DNA of 13,717 bases from Rhodoluna sp. (lineage in GTDB: Bacteria > Actinomycetota > Actinomycetes > Actinomycetales > Microbacteriaceae): contig JALQVK010000052.1 in the NCBI GenBank assembly GCA_023260375.1, positions 1 through 13,717 of the forward strand. Reading direction: 5' to 3'. This document shows positions 7,390 to 13,394 of the stretch, piece after piece (the first letter of the stretch is position 1; every line of letters starts with the position of its first letter). The notes under the pieces are model-generated. The model had not been told where the DNA came from. It saw only the letters and a program-made list of their open reading frames with translations, and searched no databases. A program made the translations under genes and the position numbers.

Positions 7390-8467
7390 TCGTTTCGTAC
7401 TGCTCGACGGAATGCGCGGTTTTGCCGCGCTCATGGTGCTCTCATTCCACGCGGTAGTCGTAACCGACTTCATGCATCTGGACAGCTTCTACCTTTTCGT
7501 AGATTTCTTCTTCGTGCTCTCCGGTTTTGTTCTTCAACCGTCGATGCCGCAGGACTTCAAAAAATGGGGACGAGTCTCGCTAAGGTTCGTGCTGAATCGA
7601 ATCCTTCGATTCTGGCCGATGGTTGCAGCGGTAACCGCTCTGGCTTGGATCATCTACCAAATCCAGCAATCAGACCCAAACGCCTGGCCGGATGAAAACT
7701 ACACCAACACCAACTTCCGCAACTCATTCCTTCTGCTTCAGCTGTTCATTCCAGCCGCAATCGGTATCAACTGGGCACTTTGGTCGCTTTCAGCCGAATG
7801 GTTCGGAAACCTTGCCTACATTCCACTGACTGGCATCAAATGGAACGTTGGTATCGTCCTAGGGATCATCACCGGCTATGTCGCGCTCTGGTACGGACTG
7901 AATAACGACCAACAGTTCATTGGCGACTCCTGGAGTTTCGGTTCGGGGCCAATCGCTCACTGGGAAGCCTTCGGTCGAATGATGGCCGAATTCGGTTTTG
8001 GTCTACTTGCTCGCAAATACCTACACAAGCTAGAAAAAATCCAAAACATTTGGCTATTCCTGGTTTCACTGGCTGTGGCCGCCGTCCTGTTCTGGTCGCA
8101 CAGTTACTTCCAGGGCGACATCGTCTACTGGACAACCTATTTCGCCGGACCGGTTTTCGTCTTCGTGGTTATTCAAGCTGCCGCCTACAACCCAGATCCT
8201 GAGCGTTGGCTTGGGGCTTCACTAACCTGGCTGGGCAAGATGTCTTTCGGTATTTACGCCTACCACGTTGTTCTTTTGATCACTTATGACCACATCATTC
8301 CTTGGCCAGAAATGCCTCAGAACGCCGGCAGCAAGGTTTGGCAGTCATTCCTACTGACCAAGATTGTTACCACCGCAGTTATAGCAATAGTGCTCGCCTA
8401 CCAAACCAACCGATTGATCGAGGGACCAATCCAGCGGCTCGGCAAACGAGCACTAAAGCGTTTGTAA
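7382..8467 (+). CDS. Acyltransferase-3 family integral membrane protein
   Basis: A 361-residue multi-pass membrane protein of the acyltransferase 3 family (PF01757, OafA/YrhL-like), which moves acyl groups such as acetyl from the cytoplasm onto surface or wall glycans. The start is the ATG at 7382, which overlaps the last 8 bp of the GH13 gene; a longer frame from 7322 would run inside that gene and delay the family's N-terminal signature. From 7382 the protein opens with LLDGMRGFAALMVLSFHAVVV, having the conserved R12 and H23, then FVDFFFVLSGFVL (39-51) and the R-x-x-R-x-x-P pattern at 73-79 (RILRFWP). Roughly ten hydrophobic helices follow, and the tail has IEGPIQR. There is no periplasmic SGNH domain. 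Its stop is 2 bp from the convergent permease stop. Translational coupling to the GH13 gene is likely; a shared function is not obvious. Confidence 0.9.
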   Translation: MRNRFVLLDGMRGFAALMVLSFHAVVVTDFMHLDSFYLFVDFFFVLSGFVLQPSMPQDFKKWGRVSLRFVLNRILRFWPMVAAVTALAWIIYQIQQSDPNAWPDENYTNTNFRNSFLLLQLFIPAAIGINWALWSLSAEWFGNLAYIPLTGIKWNVGIVLGIITGYVALWYGLNNDQQFIGDSWSFGSGPIAHWEAFGRMMAEFGFGLLARKYLHKLEKIQNIWLFLVSLAVAAVLFWSHSYFQGDIVYWTTYFAGPVFVFVVIQAAAYNPDPERWLGASLTWLGKMSFGIYAYHVVLLITYDHIIPWPEMPQNAGSKVWQSFLLTKIVTTAVIAIVLAYQTNRLIEGPIQRLGKRALKRL

Positions 8468-8469
8468 AA

Positions 8470-9345
8470 CTACTTCGATGAACCCATGGTCACACCGCGC
8501 ATTAGGCTGCGCTGGAAGATGACGAAGAACAGAATCGAAGGTAGCGCACCGAGTAGAGCGGCAGCTGCGCGAGCGGTTGGCTCGGCGGTCCACTGGCCTA
8601 CGGTAAGTGCGATACCTAGGGAAACGGTTTGGTTATCGTTCGAAGGTAGAAGCACCAGAGGAATCAAGAATTCGTTCCAGTTGTAGATGAACACCATGAC
8701 GGTAATCACCATCAACGTTGGACGAAGAATTGGAAGTACCACGTCGATCATCATTCGCCAGGCGTTGGCACCATCAATCTTGGCAGCCTCTAGAACTTCG
8801 GTTGGGAATTCATTGAGCACCGACGAAATCAGGTAGGTTGCGAACGCGATACCGCTGATTCCGAAGATAAGCACAATCGACAAAAGGTTGTCGTAAAGGT
8901 TTAGCTTCTTGGCAGCGTTGTACATCGGGTAGATGAGAGCTTCCTGAGGAATGGTGAAGGCAACCATGAACACGCCCAGGATCCAGGTTTTACCCTTGAT
9001 CTTTCCAATGCCAATTGCGTAAGCGGTAAGGAAGCCGAAGGCAACGGTGATTCCAGCGGCAGCCAACGAGGTCCAGGTTGAGTTCCAGAACTTCAGAGGG
9101 AAGTTGGAGTCATTCCAGAACTTGACAATGTGCTCAAAGGTTACGTGAGCTGGCCAAGCCAAAGGTCCCTGTTGGATGAAATCGTCCGGGGTCTTTAGTG
9201 CGTTAGCGACGGCCATCCAGAACGGGAATAGCCAGACAATCACCGCAGCTAGCATGAAGGCGAAAGTTACCCACGAAATGAATGAGCGTGGCTTTAGCGC
9301 GCTGGTCTTAATCTTTGGTGCTTTGACAGCGGTAGTAGTGCTCAT
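8470..9345 (-). CDS. Carbohydrate ABC transporter permease, MalG-type
   Basis: Second membrane subunit of a type I sugar importer (CUT1). The 291-residue protein has six predicted helices, the first at about 25-47, and the EAA coupling loop EAAKIDGANAWRMMIDVVLPILRP (186-209) that docks on the ATPase. The tail QRSLMRGVTMGSSK is typical of MalG-like subunits. Its ATG shares an ATGA overlap with the stop of the upstream permease, and AAGGAG lies nine bases before the start, so translation is coupled and well initiated. The substrate is likely an oligosaccharide or glucoside, suggested by the CUT1 family and by the convergent GH13 phosphorylase gene. It ends 2 bp from the acyltransferase stop with no terminator visible. 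Confidence 0.94.
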   Translation of the reverse strand: MSTTTAVKAPKIKTSALKPRSFISWVTFAFMLAAVIVWLFPFWMAVANALKTPDDFIQQGPLAWPAHVTFEHIVKFWNDSNFPLKFWNSTWTSLAAAGITVAFGFLTAYAIGIGKIKGKTWILGVFMVAFTIPQEALIYPMYNAAKKLNLYDNLLSIVLIFGISGIAFATYLISSVLNEFPTEVLEAAKIDGANAWRMMIDVVLPILRPTLMVITVMVFIYNWNEFLIPLVLLPSNDNQTVSLGIALTVGQWTAEPTARAAAALLGALPSILFFVIFQRSLMRGVTMGSSK

Positions 9346-10307
9346 CGCTGGTTCTCCTTAGCCTGCTGCTTGTTCTGAATCTGAAGGATGACGATAGCCA
9401 AGACGGTAAGGATCAAAGAGAGAACCGTTGCAACCGCGGCACCGTAACCAACCTTGTGGGTGGTGAAGAAGTGGAAGTACGAGAAGTACGCAGGCACCTG
9501 AGTTGAGGTACCTGGACCACCGGAGGTCATCACGTAAACCGGTGCAAAGACCTTTAGGGCTGCCACCATCGTGGTCAAAAGCACCACACCAATTTCTGGG
9601 CCAAGCTGGGCCAAGATAATGATGCGGAAACGCTGGAACCAAGTTGCACCATCGAGCTGGGCGGCTTCGGTAAGCGATGGGTCGAGACGTGATAGGCCCG
9701 ACATGAAGATAACGATGGTGTAGCCGATTTGAATCCAAACCATAATCACCGAAAGCGACCAGATGGCAAGGTTTTCATCGCCCAGCCAGTTTGGAGTTAC
9801 ATCTTTGCTAACACCGAGCGCGGTTAGGAAGTTGTTGATAACACCAGATACCGGGTTTAGTAGCCAAACCCAGATAACACCGGTGATGGTCATTGGAATA
9901 ACCTGCGGCATGTAGAAACCGGCACGCATAAATGCGGCAGCTCCGTTACCAAATCGTGGGGCGATGTAGTCGAACAACATCGATGCCACGAAGACACCTA
10001 GGAAGGTCGGGATGATTGACATCGCGGCGATGAACATGAACGCGTGTAGGAACGATTCCCAGAACACTGCGTCGACCATTAGGTTTTCGTAGTTCTTGGT
10101 TCCGATCCAACGTGGTGAACCTAGACCATTCCACTTGGTGAAACTGATGTAGATGTTGAAAAAGAATGAACCAACGATGACGATGGTGAAAAGTGAGAGA
10201 CCCGGAATTAGGTAGGCGTAGAACTGGCCTTTACCTTTTTCGAGCGAAGATTTACGAGCCTTGACTGGCTTAGTTTTTACGTCTTTGGAGACGGTGGCAG
10301 CTGACAT
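9342..10307 (-). CDS. Carbohydrate ABC transporter permease, MalF-type
   Basis: First membrane subunit of the same CUT1 importer. The 321-residue protein has a basic cytoplasmic N-terminus (about residues 1-28, rich in lysine), then six hydrophobic helices beginning at AYLIPGLSLFTIVIVG (31-46). The FTKWNG segment (56-61) is common in MalF-like and UgpA-like proteins. The EAA loop is EAAQLDGATWFQRFRIIIL (214-232). It lacks the large periplasmic P2 domain of E. coli MalF, as usual in Gram-positives. It follows the binding-protein gene after a 100-bp gap holding a strong stem-loop, and overlaps the next permease by 4 bp. The ribosome binding site is weak (GAAAG about 12 bases upstream), which together with the stem-loop would lower expression relative to the binding protein. 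Confidence 0.94.
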   Translation of the reverse strand: MSAATVSKDVKTKPVKARKSSLEKGKGQFYAYLIPGLSLFTIVIVGSFFFNIYISFTKWNGLGSPRWIGTKNYENLMVDAVFWESFLHAFMFIAAMSIIPTFLGVFVASMLFDYIAPRFGNGAAAFMRAGFYMPQVIPMTITGVIWVWLLNPVSGVINNFLTALGVSKDVTPNWLGDENLAIWSLSVIMVWIQIGYTIVIFMSGLSRLDPSLTEAAQLDGATWFQRFRIIILAQLGPEIGVVLLTTMVAALKVFAPVYVMTSGGPGTSTQVPAYFSYFHFFTTHKVGYGAAVATVLSLILTVLAIVILQIQNKQQAKENQR

Positions 10308-10356
10308 ATTCGTTGTCTTTCTGACCTAGGGGTGAATGTAAAACTAGATTAGACGA

Positions 10357-10394
10357 AAGGCCGGTGCGGTGGGAAACCCGCCCGCACCGGCCTT
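10357..10394 (-). terminator. Strong stem-loop in the binding-protein/permease gap: attenuator or mRNA-stabilising hairpin
   Basis: A perfect 13-bp inverted repeat (AAGGCCGGTGCGG and its complement) surrounds an inner GGG-AAA-CCC mini-stem, giving a long GC-rich hairpin. In the minus-strand transcript it begins 13 bases after the stop codon of the binding-protein gene and is followed by a short, interrupted U-rich run (UUUCGUCU), weaker than a full terminator. The permease genes lie beyond, so it most likely lets part of the transcription through or protects the 3' end of the binding-protein message, as known for malE-malF type intergenic structures. The role is inferred; the structure is directly visible. 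Confidence 0.75.
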
Positions 10395-10407
10395 ACTCGT
10401 CAGTCTA

Positions 10408-11685
10408 CTACTGCTGGAGGTCGGCCTTGCCCTTGTCGTAGAAGTCCTTGATGGTCTTCACGTAGGCAGCGGCGTCACCGTCAGCAACTAGCTTGGTACC
10501 AGCGGCTAGCTGTACGTCGAAGTAGCCAGGTACTGGCCAGTCTGGGTACATTGCTAGGCCGTCGGCCTTCACGATTGCGTCGAATACGGTGTAGCTCTTC
10601 TGAGTTACAGGGTTGGTTAGAGCAGCCTGGTCAGCAAGAAGTGGTAGACCACCCTCGTTACCTAGCATGTTCTGGTACTTGGTCGAAAGCACTAGGTCGA
10701 TGAACTCGGCAGCTAGGTCCTTGTTCTTTGACTTGCTTGGGATTACAAGTAGGTTACCGGCAGATCCAACCGAAAGGGTTCCTGGGTTCTGGAACTTGCC
10801 CCAGTCGAACTTAGCCTTGTCAGCGGTGGTCTGGTCTAGCCAGGTTCCACCAAGGATTAGTGGGTACTTTCCAGCCTGGAACGCTGCAACAGCGTCGTCA
10901 GCCGAAATACCGGAAGCCTTCTTCTCGAAGTAGCCAGCTGCACGCCATTCAGCGATCTTGTTGGCTGCGTACTCCCACTTGGTCCAGTCAACTTCGCCCT
11001 TTAGGAGCTGGAAGTTCTGAACCCACTGCTGGTCTGCCTGCGAAACTGCAAGTGCATAGGCCATGTGAACGTTCTGGTAAGAACCTCCACCGAATGCCTG
11101 GATTGCACCCTTGCTCTTTAGGGTAGCTAGAACGGTGTCTAGCTCAGCTGGGGTGGTAGGAACGGTTACGCCGTACTTAGCGAATAGGTCCTTGTTGTAG
11201 AACCATGAGACGTACTCACCGTAGCTTGGGATACCGTATAGGTTTCCAGTTCCCATGATGCCCTTGTCGTCGTACTGACCGTAGAGCTTAGCTGACGATG
11301 GAAGCTTGGTGTCCCAACCGTACTTTGCTGCGTAGTCCTTTAGGTCAACTAGCAAGCCAGCCTGTGCAGCTGCACCAGCGGTTGCGTTTCCCTTGTTCCA
11401 CTCAGCTAGGTCTGGAGCCTTGTCCGAGTCAAGGATGGCGTTACCAGCCTTCTGGATCTGGTCCCAAGTCTTTAGCTCGAACTTGATCTTTACGTTTGGG
11501 TGGTTCTTGCCTAGCTCCTTTAGAGCTGCATCCCAGGTCTTCGCCATTGCGGTGTCCTTTTCGTACCACCAAACGGTGAAGGTGTCCGAACCTGCTGGTG
11601 CACAACCAGCAAGCGAACCCATGGCAAGTGCAGCAGCTACAGCAGTAGCAGCGACGCGAGCGCCGGTCTTCTTGTTGAACTTCAT
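10408..11685 (-). CDS. Sugar ABC transporter substrate-binding lipoprotein
   Basis: Extracellular solute-binding protein (SBP family 1/8) that captures a sugar and delivers it to the two permeases encoded downstream. The 425-residue precursor starts with a basic stretch (MKFNKKTGAR), a hydrophobic alanine-rich segment and the lipobox LAGC with the lipidated cysteine at 28, so it is anchored to the outer face of the membrane. The mature part opens with FTVWWYEKD, the usual first strand, and continues with aromatic-rich segments typical of sugar binders, such as YGIPSYGEYVSWFYNKDLFAKYGV near 147-170. The ribosome binding site AAAGG is eight bases before the ATG. Leucine is mainly coded by CTA here (8 of the 12 leucines in about the last 105 residues), unlike high-GC actinobacteria. 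Ligand not identifiable by eye; an alpha-glucoside is plausible from context. No ATPase gene is present, so a shared MsiK-type ATPase elsewhere is likely. Confidence 0.93.
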   Translation of the reverse strand: MKFNKKTGARVAATAVAAALAMGSLAGCAPAGSDTFTVWWYEKDTAMAKTWDAALKELGKNHPNVKIKFELKTWDQIQKAGNAILDSDKAPDLAEWNKGNATAGAAAQAGLLVDLKDYAAKYGWDTKLPSSAKLYGQYDDKGIMGTGNLYGIPSYGEYVSWFYNKDLFAKYGVTVPTTPAELDTVLATLKSKGAIQAFGGGSYQNVHMAYALAVSQADQQWVQNFQLLKGEVDWTKWEYAANKIAEWRAAGYFEKKASGISADDAVAAFQAGKYPLILGGTWLDQTTADKAKFDWGKFQNPGTLSVGSAGNLLVIPSKSKNKDLAAEFIDLVLSTKYQNMLGNEGGLPLLADQAALTNPVTQKSYTVFDAIVKADGLAMYPDWPVPGYFDVQLAAGTKLVADGDAAAYVKTIKDFYDKGKADLQQ

Positions 11686-11729
11686 TTAGAGTGCCTTTCT
11701 TGTGGCGAAAAACTACGCCCCTGATTGGA

Positions 11730-11759
11730 ATTCTCAGCGAGATCGGCCCGCTAAGACAA
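11730..11759 (-). promoter_or_regulatory. Weak candidate promoter of the ABC importer operon
   Basis: On the minus strand TTGTCT and GAGAAT, 18 bases apart, each match the sigma-70 -35/-10 consensus at four of six positions. This would start transcription near 11722 and give a leader of about 37 bases with the AAAGG ribosome binding site. An alternative -10, TACCAT at 11765-11770, has no good -35. Low confidence. Confidence 0.3.
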
Positions 11760-11790
11760 TCCCAATGGTATGTGAGTTAAGGGTTTGTAA

Positions 11791-11827
11791 GGTCACATGG
11801 GATAGGGAATGTAACCAAGTTGTTACC
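11791..11827. promoter_or_regulatory. Cluster of three GGTNACA half-sites, candidate operator upstream of the importer operon
   Basis: GGTCACA (11791-11797) is on the plus strand; TGTAACC (11810-11816) and TGTTACC (11821-11827) are the same box inverted. The two inverted copies start 11 bp apart, one helical turn, and so fall on the same face of DNA. The outer pair 11791-11798/11809-11816 forms a 7-of-8 inverted repeat with a 10-bp spacer, and 11811-11826 is itself an imperfect palindrome. The cluster is 106-142 bp before the binding-protein ATG, suiting an activator or a distal operator. Confidence 0.35.
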
Positions 11828-11847
11828 AATAAACATAAGGGTTGTAG

Positions 11848-11863
11848 CCATTCAGGTGAATGG
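11848..11863. repeat. Perfect palindrome CCATTCA-GG-TGAATGG downstream of the SDR gene
   Basis: Two 7-bp arms flank two bases. It lies 11 bp past the SDR stop codon in the gap before the importer operon. Read as minus-strand RNA it would be a short AT-containing hairpin with a two-base loop and no following U-run, so it is a poor intrinsic terminator. It overlaps the degenerate direct repeat at 11851-11866 and could instead be an operator. Confidence 0.4.
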
Positions 11864-11911
11864 TTTACGACCCCTAACTGGGGGTTCTGCCGCCGTTCAC
11901 ATGAATGGTTT
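11851..11911 (-). repeat. Degenerate direct repeat of the SDR C-terminal coding end (45-bp offset)
   Basis: TTCACATGAATGGTTT (11896-11911) lies inside the SDR gene and codes for part of its conserved ETIHVNGG tail; TTCAGGTGAATGGTTT (11851-11866) lies past its stop and matches 14 of 16 bases. The offset of 45 bp keeps the same reading frame: downstream of the TAG and a second in-frame TAA the frame reads TIHLNGYNPYVYW, recalling the TIHVNGGRTP of the gene. This suggests a decayed tandem duplication of the 3' end, or a mutated former C-terminus. Confidence 0.4.
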
Positions 11912-12632
11912 CACCGGTAATAAACCCAGCTTCTTGAGATGCTAAAAAGACTGCAGCCCAACCTATGTCTGCCGGAGTTCCGAATCTCCCAGCGGGAACA
12001 GTTGCCAGATACCCGTCGAAAACTTCTTTAGGTAAATGACTGTGACGCTCCACTGGAATGAACCCTGGCGCAACCGCATTCACGGTAATTCCGGAGGAAC
12101 TCACCTCGGTGCTCAAGCTTCGAGTGAAACCTATTTCACCGCCCTTGGCTGCGGTGTATGCAGAAGAAACATTTGCTCCCTCGGCAAAAACCTCGCTCGC
12201 GATGTTGATGATTCGCCCAAAACCGCTCGCCTTCATCGATGGAAGTGCTCGCTTTGAGAGCAGGTAAGGGCTCTTGATGAAGAAGTCGACCATCGATTGG
12301 TAATAATCCCAATCCAGGTTTTCAATCGGTTCACTAATCTGACGGCCGGTGGCATTAGCAACCACGGTATCAACCGAACCGAAATGACTCTCAATGGTTT
12401 TGAACATGACATCGACACTGTCGGCATCGGTGACATCTCCGCCCAGAGCCAAAACTGTGAAGCCGCCCTGGGTTAGCTCTTCGGCAACACCGGCTGCCGC
12501 ATCAAGATTTAGGTCATTGATTACCACGTTTGCACCGGCCTCGGCGAAGCAGCGAGCAATGTGTTTACCAAGACCACCGCCGGCCCCGGTCACCAAAACA
12601 ATACGTCCAGTCAAATCAAAAGGTTTAGCCAT
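11874..12632 (-). CDS. Short-chain dehydrogenase/reductase (SDR), atypical active site
   Basis: A 252-residue classical-length SDR (adh_short_C2) using NAD(P)H to oxidise or reduce an unknown alcohol/ketone. The cofactor loop is TGAGGGLG (15-22), aspartate 40 at the end of the second strand (VVIND) hints at NAD(H) preference, and the catalytic S146, Y159 and K163 (YTAAK) are present. Two family landmarks deviate: the NNAG motif reads ANAT (92-95), and the usual catalytic-tetrad asparagine is Phe118 when aligned by eye to FabG across 17 residues (YQSMVDFFIKSPYLLSK at 111-127). The C-terminus has the standard FITGETIHVNGG. The start lacks a ribosome binding site but has TAAACT six bases upstream, so a leaderless mRNA is likely. 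It is divergent from the nitroreductase gene with only 36 bp between. Automatic labels such as 3-oxoacyl-ACP reductase should be treated with care. Confidence 0.92.
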   Translation of the reverse strand: MAKPFDLTGRIVLVTGAGGGLGKHIARCFAEAGANVVINDLNLDAAAGVAEELTQGGFTVLALGGDVTDADSVDVMFKTIESHFGSVDTVVANATGRQISEPIENLDWDYYQSMVDFFIKSPYLLSKRALPSMKASGFGRIINIASEVFAEGANVSSAYTAAKGGEIGFTRSLSTEVSSSGITVNAVAPGFIPVERHSHLPKEVFDGYLATVPAGRFGTPADIGWAAVFLASQEAGFITGETIHVNGGRTPS

Positions 12633-12638
12633 GGCTTC

Positions 12639-12644
12639 AGTTTA
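12639..12644 (-). promoter_or_regulatory. Candidate leaderless -10 box (TAAACT) of the SDR gene
   Basis: On the minus strand TAAACT is followed by GAAGCC (six bases) and the ATG. The hexamer and spacing are identical to those before the LicC-like gene at 854. With a 17-base spacer the -35 would fall at 12662-12667, touching the start region of the divergent gene. Confidence 0.5.
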
Positions 12645-12656
12645 GGTATTTGCGAT

Positions 12657-12662
12657 TAGGTT
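12657..12662 (+). promoter_or_regulatory. Candidate leaderless -10 box (TAGGTT) of the nitroreductase gene
   Basis: TAGGTT, six bases (GTTTCT), then ATG at 12669, with no ribosome binding site. It lies back to back with the SDR box, 12 bp between the two hexamers, so the two promoters would share the same 36-bp gap and each -35 would reach the neighbouring start region. Confidence 0.5.
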
Positions 12663-12668
12663 GTTTCT

Positions 12669-13394
12669 ATGAAGCCAAAAGAAGTCTCAGAATTCCTAGC
12701 GTCCCGCCACAGCACCAGAGACTTTCTCTCAAAGCCAGTGCCACAGAGTGTGATTGACGAAGTAATCGCCGACGGCTTGACGTCGCCTTCCTGGTCAAAT
12801 ACCCGCCCAATCATGGTTGCTGTTGCAACCGGCGAGGTTCGCGATCGAATCAGCGCTGAATTCATGGCTCGCTGGGAAATAGTTGCACCCATCCGTTCAA
12901 GCAAATGGGGTCAGTTCAAACTCTTGTTCACCCGACGTGGCTTGCCGACCAGTAACCCACTAGTGGCCAAGCCTTATGTTCCAGCTCTACTGCCTCGCGC
13001 ACAAAAGATTGGTGCGGCACTTTTTTCCCATCTGGGAATCGACCGCAAGGACCGCGAAGCTCGAGATGCAGCTTGGGCTCGCAACTACGAGTTTTTCGGT
13101 GCTCCGGTTGAACTGTTTATTCTGACTCACACCAGTCTCGGAAAGTTTTCGGCGAACGATGCCGGCATGTTCGTCATGAACCTAATGCTGGGCGCTCACG
13201 CCCGCGGGCTTGGCACCTGTGCTCAGGGTGCGCTCTCCATCTACGACGACATCGTGCGGTCGGAATTCGATGTGCCAGAGGGCTATGAACTCCTTTACGG
13301 TGTGGCACTCGGGTATCCGAGCGACGATAAGGCCAACAGCTTTGCGGCTCCGCGCTTTGCGCCGGCCGACATTACTGTGCCGCTGAAGCCTTAG
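12669..13394 (+). CDS. Nitroreductase-family FMN oxidoreductase
   Basis: A 241-residue protein of the nitroreductase superfamily (PF00881), an FMN-bound homodimer that reduces nitroaromatics, quinones or an unknown physiological substrate with NAD(P)H. The FMN phosphate loop is RHSTRDF (13-19), followed by SPSWSNTRP (39-47). After an insert of some 60 residues (about 75-135) come the dimer helix FSANDAGMFVMNLMLGAHARGLGTCAQG and VALGYPSDDKAN near the C-terminus, all expected for the family. The start ATG lacks a ribosome binding site and has TAGGTT six bases before it, consistent with a leaderless message. It is divergent from the SDR gene, suggesting joint regulation, and its last 23 bp overlap the convergent SGNH gene. 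Substrate unknown. Confidence 0.92.
   Translation: MKPKEVSEFLASRHSTRDFLSKPVPQSVIDEVIADGLTSPSWSNTRPIMVAVATGEVRDRISAEFMARWEIVAPIRSSKWGQFKLLFTRRGLPTSNPLVAKPYVPALLPRAQKIGAALFSHLGIDRKDREARDAAWARNYEFFGAPVELFILTHTSLGKFSANDAGMFVMNLMLGAHARGLGTCAQGALSIYDDIVRSEFDVPEGYELLYGVALGYPSDDKANSFAAPRFAPADITVPLKP

Noticed and set aside
9358..9738. A 126-residue frame on the minus strand within the MalF-type gene
   Set aside because: An out-of-frame shadow of a permease with intact transmembrane helices and EAA loop.
11686..11873. Riboswitch, small RNA or tRNA in the largest gap
   Set aside because: No cloverleaf, CCA end, or known aptamer core was visible; the palindromes and half-sites look like DNA-level signals.
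11870..11885. ACCCC/GGGGT hairpin over the SDR stop as a terminator
   Set aside because: Only 5 bp of stem, overlapping the stop codon and without a U-run.
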